Shown in pieces: positions 14,305 to 21,507 of a DNA stretch of 35,380 nucleotides. Source of the stretch: CAZJNX01 sp964547415. GTDB lineage: Bacteria > Pseudomonadota > Alphaproteobacteria > Rhizobiales > Amorphaceae. Where the stretch lies: assembly GCA_964547415.1 (NCBI GenBank), contig CAZJNX010000015.1, positions 1 through 35,380 of the forward strand, written 5' to 3'. How positions within the stretch are numbered: the first letter of the stretch is position 1; every line of letters starts with the position of its first letter. The notes under the pieces were generated by a model. That model did not search any database, was not told the DNA's origin, and saw only the letters and a list, made by a program, of their open reading frames with translations. Both the position numbers and the translations under genes were made by a program.

Positions 14305-15285
14305 ATGATGGCACGTCACAACAGGCCGCTCCGCACCGCCTTGGCGGGCGCGTGCGCGGCGCTCGTTCTCGCCGCCACGGGCGGGCTCGCCGCGGCGGAG
14401 ACGCGGGTCACCTACAAGTCCGCCAAGCCCGGCTCATCCTATTACCAGACGGGCGTGGAGCTCGCCGAGGCGATCAAGGCGGGCACGGACGGGGGGATCG
14501 TGCTCACCGTCGAGGAGAGCCAGGGCTCGGTCCAGAACGTCATGGAGGCCGCGCGGCGGACCGGCAACTACGTCTTCACCTCGCCGCCCGCCCTCGTCAC
14601 CCTCGCCCGCGAGGGCAAGGCCATGTTCGAGGGGCGCGAGAGCGAGCGCTTTTCCGACATCCGCGCCCTCTTCCCGATCCCCTCCCTCACCATGCATTTC
14701 GTGGTGTCGGCCGAGAGCGGGGTGGACGACATCACGGGCCTCGCGGGCAAGCGCCTCCTCCTCGGCAAGGGCTCGTTCGGCGCGCGCGAGGGCGAGAAGT
14801 ACCTCGAGCTGTTCGGGATCCGCGACGCGGTTCGGGTCGCGGACGTGGAGCTGTCGAACGCCGTCCCGGCGCTGCGCAACCGGCGCATCGACGCCTTCGT
14901 GACGGCCGGCTCCTGGCCTGCGCCGAACGTGGTGGAGGCGGCGGCCGGCGGGCGCGTCGTCGTCGTGTCGATGACCGAGGACCAGGTGGAGAAGACCGGG
15001 CGCACCCGCCTCGTCATCCCGGCCGGCACCTACCCCGGCCAGGACGAGGACGTGGTGACGACGTCGCTGCCCGTGGTCGCCTACGCCACCACCGACATGG
15101 ACGAGGAGACGGCCTACGCCCTGACCAAGGCGTTCTGGGAGAAGCGGGCGGACATGGCCGAGACGGCGCCGTGGTGGCGCGGCGTGACGCCCGACATGCT
15201 GGAGAACGTCACCACGGAGATCCACCCGGGGGCTCTGAAGTACTACGAGGAGGCCGGGATCGACGTGCCGGACGCGGCGCGCTGA
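14305..15285 (+). CDS. TAXI-family TRAP transporter solute-binding protein
   Basis: A 326-residue periplasmic binding protein of the TAXI type, the receptor for TRAP transporters with a single fused membrane protein. The signal peptide runs to about residue 32 (GLAAA-ETRVTYKSA). The mature N-terminus has the family feature KSAKPGSSYYQTGVELAEAI, then TVEESQGSVQNVMEAARRTG, ALFPIPSLTMHFVVSAESG, GKRLLLGKGSFGAREGEKYL and a C-terminal helix region with TPDMLENVTTEIHPGALKYY. ATG 14305 (or 14308) follows GGGAGGAT. TAXI ligands known so far include glutamate and glutarate-like acids; this ligand is not readable. The permease gene lies 535 bases downstream, a wider gap than usual. Confidence 0.93.
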   Translation: MMARHNRPLRTALAGACAALVLAATGGLAAAETRVTYKSAKPGSSYYQTGVELAEAIKAGTDGGIVLTVEESQGSVQNVMEAARRTGNYVFTSPPALVTLAREGKAMFEGRESERFSDIRALFPIPSLTMHFVVSAESGVDDITGLAGKRLLLGKGSFGAREGEKYLELFGIRDAVRVADVELSNAVPALRNRRIDAFVTAGSWPAPNVVEAAAGGRVVVVSMTEDQVEKTGRTRLVIPAGTYPGQDEDVVTTSLPVVAYATTDMDEETAYALTKAFWEKRADMAETAPWWRGVTPDMLENVTTEIHPGALKYYEEAGIDVPDAAR

Positions 15286-15539
15286 CCGGCTTGCCGGCAG
15301 CTCGTCCCGAGGGTCTCTCCGGGCGCGGACCGCGCCGAGCCACGCCTCCGGCTCTTCGGGGATGGACCTGGCCCGCGCCCGGCGCGCTTCCGCAAGCGGC
15401 GGCTCCGGCGGAACGTCGGCCGGTCCGCCCCGCCAGCGCAATGGACCGGGATCGGCAAGGCACCCGAGCCGGCAGGGACCGCAGCTCCGCGCTTCTTGAC
15501 GTCCGGTCGCTTCAATGGATCCCGCGAGGGAGCATCGCC
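15286..15539. other. Unusually wide non-coding gap in the TRAP locus
   Basis: From the TAXI stop to the ATG of the possible small ORF no reading frame with family features was recognised on either strand, and no clear hairpin. A TTGACG at about 15496-15501 could be a -35 box, but no good -10 follows at 17 bases. Confidence 0.5.
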
Positions 15540-15824
15540 ATGACGTCGCCGGCGGAGGCGCTGGCGCGTGGCCGGGCCGGCCCGGCCGCACTGCGGCCGC
15601 ATCCTTCCGGATCGCAAGGCCCGCGGGCGCCGGCCGCCGCCCGGGCCGAAGGCGGTGGCGCGCCGCGGAGCGCCTCGCCGTCGGCGGCGGGACGGGGCGT
15701 GGCGTCCGTCCAGACGCGGGCCGGCAACCGCTGGCGAGGCGCCCCGGACGGGCGCACCATGGACGCGGCGCGGGCGGACGGGGCGGCCGACCGGTGGTGC
15801 AGCCGTTCGGGGCCGCCCGCGTGA
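15540..15824 (+). CDS. Possible small ORF between TAXI protein and TRAP permease
   Basis: A 94-codon frame starting MTSPAEALARGRAGPAALRP. In its favour: ATG 15540 is preceded by GAGGGAG seven bases away, and its TGA (15822-15824) overlaps the preferred permease GTG (15821-15823) as GTGA, the classic coupling geometry. Against it: the composition is only Ala, Arg, Gly, Pro and Ser-rich, with no domain, signal peptide or membrane segment, as expected for random GC-rich frames. It could be a leader that couples translation to the permease, or it may be non-coding. Confidence 0.3.
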   Translation: MTSPAEALARGRAGPAALRPHPSGSQGPRAPAAARAEGGGAPRSASPSAAGRGVASVQTRAGNRWRGAPDGRTMDAARADGAADRWCSRSGPPA

Positions 15825-17641
15825 CCGGCGACGGCGGCGGGACGGTCGCGCCACCGGCGGGGATCGCGGCGCCGCCGACCGGCCTGCCCTGGCCGGTGCT
15901 GGTCGCGCTCGGCGCGACGACCGTCGCCTTCCACCTGTGGCTCGTCTTCTCCGGGCTCGTGCCCAACCTCGTCAGCCGGCCGCTCCACATGGCGCTCGCC
16001 CTGCCATGGGTGCTCGTCGCCATCGCCCGGAGCCGCGCCGAGCGGATCGGCGGCGCGCTCCTGTGCGTCCTCGCGCTCGCCGCCTGCCTGTACGTCGCCG
16101 TCAACCACCGGGCCCTCGCGGACCAGTACGGCTACCTCGAGGGACCGCTCCAGCTGGCCCTCGCCGCCGTCCTCCTCCTCGCCGTCCTCGAGATGGCGCG
16201 GCGCGCCGTCGGCTGGCCGCTGCCGGCCGTTGCGGCGGCGGCCCTCCTCTATGGCCTCCTCGGAGAGCGCGTCCCCGGCGCCTTCGGCCACCCGGGGATG
16301 CCGGTGGAAAGCTTCCTCGGGACGCTCGTCATCGCCGAGGGAGGGCTGTGGGGTTCGCTCACCGGCGTGTCGGTCTCCATCGTGGCGATCTTCGTGATCC
16401 TCGGCGCCGTCCTCAACGCGGGCGAGGCGGGCGAGGGCTTCATGAACGTCGCCGCGGCCGCGGCCGGGCGGCTTCGCGGCGGGGCGGCCAAGGTCTCGGT
16501 GCTGTCCTCGGCCCTGTTCGGGTCGATCTCCGGGTCCGCCTCGGCCAACGTCGCCTCCACCGGCGCGGTCACGCTGCCGGCCATGACGCGGCTCGGCTAC
16601 CCCCGGAGCCTCGCGGGCGCGGTGGAGGCCGTCGCCTCCTCGGGCGGGCAGATCATGCCGCCCCTCATGGGCGCGGGCGCATTCGTGATGGTGGAGCTCA
16701 CCGGCACCCCCTACACCGGCATCATGGCCGCCGCGGCCCTTCCCGCGATCCTCTACTTCGCCGCCGTCTGGATCGGGATCGACGCCTTCTGCGGCCGCCA
16801 CGACCTCGCCGGCCTGCCGCCGGAGGAGCGGCCGCGCGCGCGGGACGTCCTCGTCACCTCCCTCTTCTTCCTCGTCCCGTTCGCCGTCCTGCTGTGGGGG
16901 ATGTTCGCCGCCCGCTTCACGCCCCCCTACGCCGCCTCCCTCTCGATCCTGTCGGCCGCCGTCCTCCTCCTCTTCGGGCGCGACCTCAGGATCGACCTTC
17001 CCCGGGCCGGCCGGCGGCTCGCGGGCGCGTGCGTCACGGCCGGGCGGCAGGTGGCGACGATCGCCTCCATCATCCTGTGCGCGTCCATCGTGATCGGCGT
17101 CCTCGGCATGACGGGGCTCGGGGTGAAGATCACCTCGCTGATCCTGTCGGCGGCGGGGGACGCCCTGTGGCCCGCCCTCCTCCTCACCGCGCTCGCCTGC
17201 CTTATCCTCGGGATGGAGGTGCCGACGACGGCGGCCTACGTCATCTGCGTGTCCGTCGCGGGCCCCGCCCTCCAGGAACTCGGGCTGCCGCTCCTGACGG
17301 CGCACCTGTTCGTCTTCTGGTATGCGCTCCTGTCCACCATCACCCCGCCCGTCTGCGGCGCAGTGTTCATCGCGGCCGGCATGGTGGGCGAGAACTGGCT
17401 GAAGGTGGCGGTGCGGGCGATGGCCCTCGGCGTCGGCCTCTACGTGATCCCGCTCGCCATGGTCGCCCGGCCGGACGTGATCGCCCTCGCCGCCGCGCCG
17501 GGTGACGCGCTCCTCGCGGCGCTGCGCGTCGGCGCCGGCCTGTGGGCGCTCTCCTTCGGCCTCATCGGGAACCGGCATCCGGCCGTCCGCGCGCTCCTCG
17601 TCGCGGCCGGCCTTTCGATCATCCTGGCGCCGGTTCCCTGA
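15821..17641 (+). CDS. TRAP transporter permease, fused small (4TM) and large (12TM) subunits
   Basis: A 606-residue inner-membrane protein. The N-terminal part (to about residue 150) has four hydrophobic segments corresponding to the small subunit; the rest is the DctM-like large subunit with many membrane segments. The family motif SVLSSALFGSISGSASANVA followed by STGAVTLPAMTRLGYPRSLA, and SSGGQIMPPLMGAGAFVMVE, are present, as is the later LGMEVPTTAAYVICVSVAGP. Together with the TAXI protein it forms a sodium- or proton-driven importer. The start is uncertain: GTG at 15794, 15797 and 15821 are possible; I use 15821 because of its overlap with the small upstream frame. Residues encoded further upstream are low-complexity and not of the family. 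Confidence 0.92.
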   Translation: MTGDGGGTVAPPAGIAAPPTGLPWPVLVALGATTVAFHLWLVFSGLVPNLVSRPLHMALALPWVLVAIARSRAERIGGALLCVLALAACLYVAVNHRALADQYGYLEGPLQLALAAVLLLAVLEMARRAVGWPLPAVAAAALLYGLLGERVPGAFGHPGMPVESFLGTLVIAEGGLWGSLTGVSVSIVAIFVILGAVLNAGEAGEGFMNVAAAAAGRLRGGAAKVSVLSSALFGSISGSASANVASTGAVTLPAMTRLGYPRSLAGAVEAVASSGGQIMPPLMGAGAFVMVELTGTPYTGIMAAAALPAILYFAAVWIGIDAFCGRHDLAGLPPEERPRARDVLVTSLFFLVPFAVLLWGMFAARFTPPYAASLSILSAAVLLLFGRDLRIDLPRAGRRLAGACVTAGRQVATIASIILCASIVIGVLGMTGLGVKITSLILSAAGDALWPALLLTALACLILGMEVPTTAAYVICVSVAGPALQELGLPLLTAHLFVFWYALLSTITPPVCGAVFIAAGMVGENWLKVAVRAMALGVGLYVIPLAMVARPDVIALAAAPGDALLAALRVGAGLWALSFGLIGNRHPAVRALLVAAGLSIILAPVP

Positions 17642-17694
17642 CCGGCTCGCCGGCGCCGCCGGCAGGTGCTAGGAGGGGGCGGAGGGAGGGCGCC

Positions 17695-18234
17695 ATGGAT
17701 CTCGACGACCTTTTCCGGCTCTTGGCGGAGCGCGGGAGCGAGCAGTACGGCGACGAGGCGGTGAGCCAGTTGCAGCACGCGCTCCAGTGCGCGGCGCTCG
17801 CCCGGGGCGAGGGGGCGTGCCCGGCGCTGGTGACGGCGGCCCTCTTCCACGACGTCGGCCATCTCGTGGCGGACGACCCGTCGGCCGCCCGCAAGGGGCG
17901 CGACCTTTGCCATGAGGACGCGGGGGCGGGTTTCCTCGAGGCCCTGTTCGGGCCCGCCGTCGCCGAGCCCGTCCGCCTCCACGTGGCGGCGAAACGGTAC
18001 CTGACGGCGGTGGACCCGGCCTATCTCGCGGGCCTGTCGGAGGCCTCGCGCGTGTCCCTCGCCGTCCAGGGCGGCCCCTTCACGCCCGCGGAGGCGGCGG
18101 CCTTCCTCGCCCGCCCCCACGCGGCCGAGGCCGTGCGCCTGCGCCGCTGGGACGACCTCGCCAAGGACCCCGCGGCCGTGACGCCCCCTCTTTGCGCCTT
18201 CCGGGCCGACGCCGAGGTCGCCCGTTCCTGTTGA
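17695..18234 (+). CDS. PhnZ-like HD-domain mixed-valence diiron oxygenase
   Basis: A 179-residue HD-domain protein of the phosphonate-degradation oxygenase family. PhnZ splits 2-amino-1-hydroxyethylphosphonate to glycine and phosphate with a diiron centre. Every residue I know to matter in PhnZ has a counterpart at a steady offset: lid residues Y18 and E21 (QYGDEAVSQLQHALQCA), iron ligands H28, H52, D53, H73, H96 and the Asp in RRWDD, and phosphonate-binding H56 and K100 (LHVAAKRYL). No PhnY-type dioxygenase is in the window, so the substrate may differ. ATG 17695 follows a strong GGAGGGAGGG. It begins 53 bases after the TRAP permease in the same direction. A plain HD phosphohydrolase is the alternative, less likely given the match. 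Confidence 0.85.
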   Translation: MDLDDLFRLLAERGSEQYGDEAVSQLQHALQCAALARGEGACPALVTAALFHDVGHLVADDPSAARKGRDLCHEDAGAGFLEALFGPAVAEPVRLHVAAKRYLTAVDPAYLAGLSEASRVSLAVQGGPFTPAEAAAFLARPHAAEAVRLRRWDDLAKDPAAVTPPLCAFRADAEVARSC

Positions 18235-18241
18235 CGGGCCG

Positions 18242-18262
18242 CGCCGGGGGCTTCGCCCGGCG
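18242..18262 (+). terminator. Possible terminator hairpin after the HD oxygenase gene
   Basis: CGCCGGG (18242-18248) and CCCGGCG (18256-18262) form a 7-bp stem with loop GGCTTCG, seven bases after the stop. No T-run follows, so strength is uncertain. Confidence 0.4.
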
Positions 18263-18303
18263 TCCTGACCGGTGCAGGATCGTGCGGCAACGGGTCCGGG
18301 GCG

Positions 18304-18996
18304 ATGGAGGAGAGGGTGAGCGAAGGGCTCTCGGCGTTCGACGCGGCCGCCGCCGGCGCTGCCGGCACCATGCGCCTGTGCGGGGTGGACGAGGCGGGGC
18401 GCGGGCCGCTCGCCGGGCCCGTGGTGGTGGCGGCGGTTGTCCTGCCGGCGGGCGTCGCGATCGACGGGATCGCCGATTCCAAGACGCTCGACGAAAGGGA
18501 CCGGGCGGAGATCGCCCGGCGGCTGTTCGCGGAGGCGACGGTCGCGGTGGTCTCGGCCGGTCCGGCGCGGATCGACCGGCTCAACATCCGCGGTGCGACG
18601 CTGTGGGCCATGCGCCGGGCGGTGGCGAGCCTGTCCGAGCCGCCGCGCCTCGCCCTGTTCGACGGGCGGGACGTGCCGGAGGGGCTCGCCGTTCCCGCGC
18701 GGGCGGTCGTCGGCGGGGACGGGCAGTCGGCGGCGATCGCGGCCGCGTCCATCGTCGCCAAGGTGACGCGGGACCGCCTGATGGAGCGCCTCGGCCGCGC
18801 CTTCCCGCTCTACGGCTTCGAGCGCCACAAGGGCTACGCGACGCCCGAGCATCGCGCCGCGCTCGCCGCCCACGGCGCGACGGTCCACCACCGCCGCAGC
18901 TTTGAGCCCGTCCGCCAGGCCCTCGCCGCCCGCCCGGCCGCGACTGACCCGCAGCCGCAGGCCCCGTCGGCAGGGGCATCGGCCGCTCCGGCGTGA
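18304..18996 (+). CDS. rnhB: Ribonuclease HII
   Basis: RNase HII cuts the RNA strand of RNA-DNA hybrids and single ribonucleotides in DNA. The 230-residue protein has the first acidic pair in LCGVDEAGRGPLAGPVVVAA (D29, E30), IADSKTLDERDR, LFDGRDVPEGL, GGDGQSAAIAAASIVAKVTR carrying a catalytic Asp region, and the C-terminal GFERHKGYATPEHRAAL with HHRRSFEPV. The first 22 residues are a non-conserved extension and the last 30 an Ala/Pro tail. ATG 18304 follows a GGGGCG stretch; a later GTG could be used. It is 69 bases downstream of the HD gene with a possible hairpin between. Confidence 0.95.
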   Translation: MEERVSEGLSAFDAAAAGAAGTMRLCGVDEAGRGPLAGPVVVAAVVLPAGVAIDGIADSKTLDERDRAEIARRLFAEATVAVVSAGPARIDRLNIRGATLWAMRRAVASLSEPPRLALFDGRDVPEGLAVPARAVVGGDGQSAAIAAASIVAKVTRDRLMERLGRAFPLYGFERHKGYATPEHRAALAAHGATVHHRRSFEPVRQALAARPAATDPQPQAPSAGASAAPA

Positions 18997-19130
18997 CGCG
19001 CCGTCCGGCGCTCGCCCGTCCATTCCTCTGGTGGGACGAACTCTGCCGACCCTCCGCCGGCGCCGCCCCCTCCGGAACCGCCCCCGGCGCGAGCCTCGAC
19101 GACCGATCCGGCGGCAGGAACCTGCCCGCT

Positions 19131-19757
19131 CTACCCCTTCGGGACGGTTGCCGAGAAGGACACCCGCGTCGCCACCCGCTCGTACCAGGCGACGAGGCCC
19201 GGCCTTCCGTCGCGCCAGCCGAACCAGGGGAAGCGGAAGTCGAGGTAGCCTAGGGCGCAGCCCAGGGTGATCCCGGCGATGTCGATGGGCTCGCCCGGGC
19301 CACCGCCGGCCACCGGCACGCCTGCGGCCTCGAACCGGTCGAGGACGGACAGCGCCCGGTCGCGCATGTCGTCCACCCACGCGTCCCAGCGCAGCGCCTC
19401 CGGCCGGGTGAAGGTCTCGTAGCGGGTGGACACGGCGACGTCGAGGATGCCCTCGGCGAGCGCCGCGTCCGACAGGACCCGCCAGCGCTTCTCCCCGTCC
19501 GGGTAGAGCGCCCGGTCGCCCGCCACGTGGGCGAGGTACTCGGTGACGACGCGGCTGTCGACGATGAGCGACCCGTCGTCCGCGAGGAGGGCGGGCACCC
19601 GCCGCAGCGGGTTGACGCCCTCGCCGTACTCCCGGTTGGGCGCGCCGGGCGCGACCTTCGTCGCCACAAGCTCCACGCGGTCCTCGAGGCCGAGCTCGTG
19701 GACCACCACGCGGCACTTGCGGGCGTAGGGGCTGGCGTCCGAGTGGAAGAGCTTCAC
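19131..19757 (-). CDS. Glutathione S-transferase family protein
   Basis: A 208-residue GST. The N-terminal thioredoxin-fold domain begins MKLFHSDASPYARKCRVVVH, where the S9 or nearby C15 could be the glutathione-activating residue, and contains the cis-proline LRRVPALLADDGSLIVDSRV with the glutathione-binding Asp-Ser. The all-helical C-terminal domain includes DIAGITLGCALGYLDFRFPW. The start is GTG 19757, with GGAGGACC eight bases upstream. It is 24 bases downstream of pepA on the same strand and probably co-transcribed; many Alphaproteobacteria have holC (DNA polymerase III chi) after pepA, which is not seen here. The substrate is not predictable. Confidence 0.92.
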   Translation of the reverse strand: MKLFHSDASPYARKCRVVVHELGLEDRVELVATKVAPGAPNREYGEGVNPLRRVPALLADDGSLIVDSRVVTEYLAHVAGDRALYPDGEKRWRVLSDAALAEGILDVAVSTRYETFTRPEALRWDAWVDDMRDRALSVLDRFEAAGVPVAGGGPGEPIDIAGITLGCALGYLDFRFPWFGWRDGRPGLVAWYERVATRVSFSATVPKG

Positions 19758-19781
19758 GGGCGGGTCCTCCGGCGCGGGGCC

Positions 19782-21287
19782 TCAGCCCTCGTGGTAATCT
19801 GCGACGAAACGGTCGAGGAGGCGCACGCCGAAGCCCGAGCCGAAGGTGCGGCTGATCTCGTTCGCCGGCGCGCCCATGCCGGTTCCCGCGATGTCGAGGT
19901 GGACCCACGGCGTGTCGCCGGCAAAGCGCTTCAGGAACTGGGCGGCGGTGATGGACCCGCCCCAGCGGCCGCCGGTGTTCTTCATGTCGGCGACCTTGGA
20001 ATCGATCAGCTTGTCGTAGTCCTTGCCGAGCGGCATGTGCCAGACGGTGTCGCCGGTCGCCTTGCCGGCGTCGCGCAGCTGGGCGGCGAGGGTCTCGTCG
20101 TCGGTGAACATCCCCGCGTGGGCGTGGCCGAGGGCGACGATGATGGCTCCCGTGAGCGTCGCGAGGTCGATCATGAGGCGCGGCTCGAACCGCTCGCGGG
20201 CGTAGTCGATCACGTCGGCGAGGACGAGGCGGCCCTCCGCGTCGGTGTTGATGATCTCGATGGTCTGGCCGGAGCGGGACGTTACGATGTCCCCCGGCCG
20301 CTGGGCGTTGCCGTCCGGCATGTTCTCCACGAGGCCGATGAGGCCGACCACGTTCGCCTTCGCCTTGCGCGCGGCGAGGGCGTGCATGAGGCCGACGACG
20401 CAGGCCGCCCCCGCCATGTCGCCCTTCATGTCCTCCATGCCGCCCGCGGGCTTGATGGAGATGCCGCCGGTGTCGAACACGACGCCCTTGCCGATGACGG
20501 CGATCGGCGGCGCGCCGGCCACCCCGCCGTCCCAGCGCATGACGGCGACCCGCGGCGGGCGGACGGAGCCCTGGGCGACGCCGAGGAGGGCGCCCATCCG
20601 CTCCTCCTTCAGCTTCGCCTCGTCGAGGATCTCCACCGCGACGCCGAGCCTCTCGAGCTCCGCCGCACGCTCGGCGAACTCCACGGGCCCGAGCGCGTTC
20701 GCCGGCTCGTTCACGAGGTCCCGGGCGAGGACGACGCCTTCTGCGGCCGCGCGGCTCGCCTCGAAGGCGGCGGACACGGCGGCCGGGTCGGCGACCATCA
20801 TGGTGATCTCCCGCGGCGCCTCGTCCTCCTCGCCGTTGGCTTCGCCCTTCTTGGTCTTGTAGCGGTCGAACCGGTAGCCGCGCAGCATGATGCCGAGCGC
20901 CACGTCCGCCGCCGCCTCGGCCGGTACCGCCTCGCCGCCCGGCAGCTCCAGAACGACGGTCGCCGCGCCCGTTCCGCCCGAGAGCTCCCCGCCGATCGCC
21001 CCGCCGAGCTTCACCCAGTCGGCCGCCGCCGTCTCCCCGGCCTTGCCCGTGCCCACCACCACGAGCCGGTCGAGGGCGAGGCCGCGGGGGGCGAGGAGGG
21101 ACAGCGTCTTGCGCGCCTTGCCCTTGAAGCGGGCCGTGGCCGCGGCGGCCGCGATCAGCCCGCCCGAGGCCTCCTCGAGGCCCTCGGCCACGGGGCCGAG
21201 CTCGGGCCCCTCGGCCGCGAGCACCACGGCGGTGCCGGACGCGGGACGGTCCAGGTCGGCGAACGTGAAGGTCGGAAGCGATGCCAT
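19782..21287 (-). CDS. pepA: Leucyl aminopeptidase (M17)
   Basis: A 501-residue cytosolic M17 aminopeptidase that removes N-terminal residues from peptides, using two metal ions. The N-terminal macro-like domain precedes a catalytic domain with RDLVNEPANALGP, the metal and lysine segment IGKGVVFDTGGISIKPAGGM, EDMKGDMAGAACV, and the signature NTDAEGRL at residues 347-354. PepA homologs in some bacteria also bind DNA, but the sequence does not show whether this one does. ATG 21287 is clear. The gene diverges from lptF, a typical neighbourhood in Proteobacteria, and a likely promoter with an overlapping palindrome lies upstream. Confidence 0.97.
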   Translation of the reverse strand: MASLPTFTFADLDRPASGTAVVLAAEGPELGPVAEGLEEASGGLIAAAAATARFKGKARKTLSLLAPRGLALDRLVVVGTGKAGETAAADWVKLGGAIGGELSGGTGAATVVLELPGGEAVPAEAAADVALGIMLRGYRFDRYKTKKGEANGEEDEAPREITMMVADPAAVSAAFEASRAAAEGVVLARDLVNEPANALGPVEFAERAAELERLGVAVEILDEAKLKEERMGALLGVAQGSVRPPRVAVMRWDGGVAGAPPIAVIGKGVVFDTGGISIKPAGGMEDMKGDMAGAACVVGLMHALAARKAKANVVGLIGLVENMPDGNAQRPGDIVTSRSGQTIEIINTDAEGRLVLADVIDYARERFEPRLMIDLATLTGAIIVALGHAHAGMFTDDETLAAQLRDAGKATGDTVWHMPLGKDYDKLIDSKVADMKNTGGRWGGSITAAQFLKRFAGDTPWVHLDIAGTGMGAPANEISRTFGSGFGVRLLDRFVADYHEG

Positions 21288-21328
21288 GGCGTGGAGAGGT
21301 CCCTCGGCTCGTGGACGGGAAGGCGCTC

Positions 21329-21358
21329 CATATACGCCCCGTCCGCCTGTGTGTCCAA
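21329..21358 (-). promoter_or_regulatory. Likely pepA promoter
   Basis: On the minus strand TTGGAC (plus-strand 21353-21358) is followed after 18 bases by TATATG (plus-strand 21329-21334), one of the few AT-rich hexamers here. Transcription would start about 35 bases before the pepA ATG. Confidence 0.5.
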
Positions 21359-21366
21359 GGGGACAC
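21351..21366. promoter_or_regulatory. Inverted repeat overlapping the pepA -35 box
   Basis: GTGTCC-AAGG-GGACAC is a perfect 6-bp dyad with a four-base spacer. It covers the -35 hexamer of the likely pepA promoter and lies in the pepA/lptF divergent region, so it is placed like an operator. The binding protein is unknown. Confidence 0.45.
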
Positions 21367-21507
21367 GAGGGCGGCGAACCGCCCGCCGCGCCCGGGCTTC
21401 GCCGTTCACCGGCCTTTAAGGCCCGGGGGCGGTAGTGTACTTCACCGGATTCGAAGGGAGAGCGAGCCCGCCCTCCCGGCCCCCGGGTGTGTGTGTTCGG
21501 CCTCGCG

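Noticed and set aside
15515..15820. N-terminal extension of about 100 residues on the TRAP permease
   Set aside because: The frame is open, but the residues are low-complexity and unlike the family; the GTG codons near 15794-15821 give a normal protein.
17695..18234. A complete phosphonate degradation operon
   Set aside because: Only the PhnZ-like gene is present; no PhnY, PhnW, PhnX or C-P lyase gene is in the window.
17440..21366. Very long minus-strand open frame (1308 codons) and similar long frames such as 637-3123 and 22530-23915
   Set aside because: They run opposite to, or out of frame with, well-supported genes; their translations are Arg, Gly, Pro and Ala-rich without motifs. High GC content makes stop codons rare.
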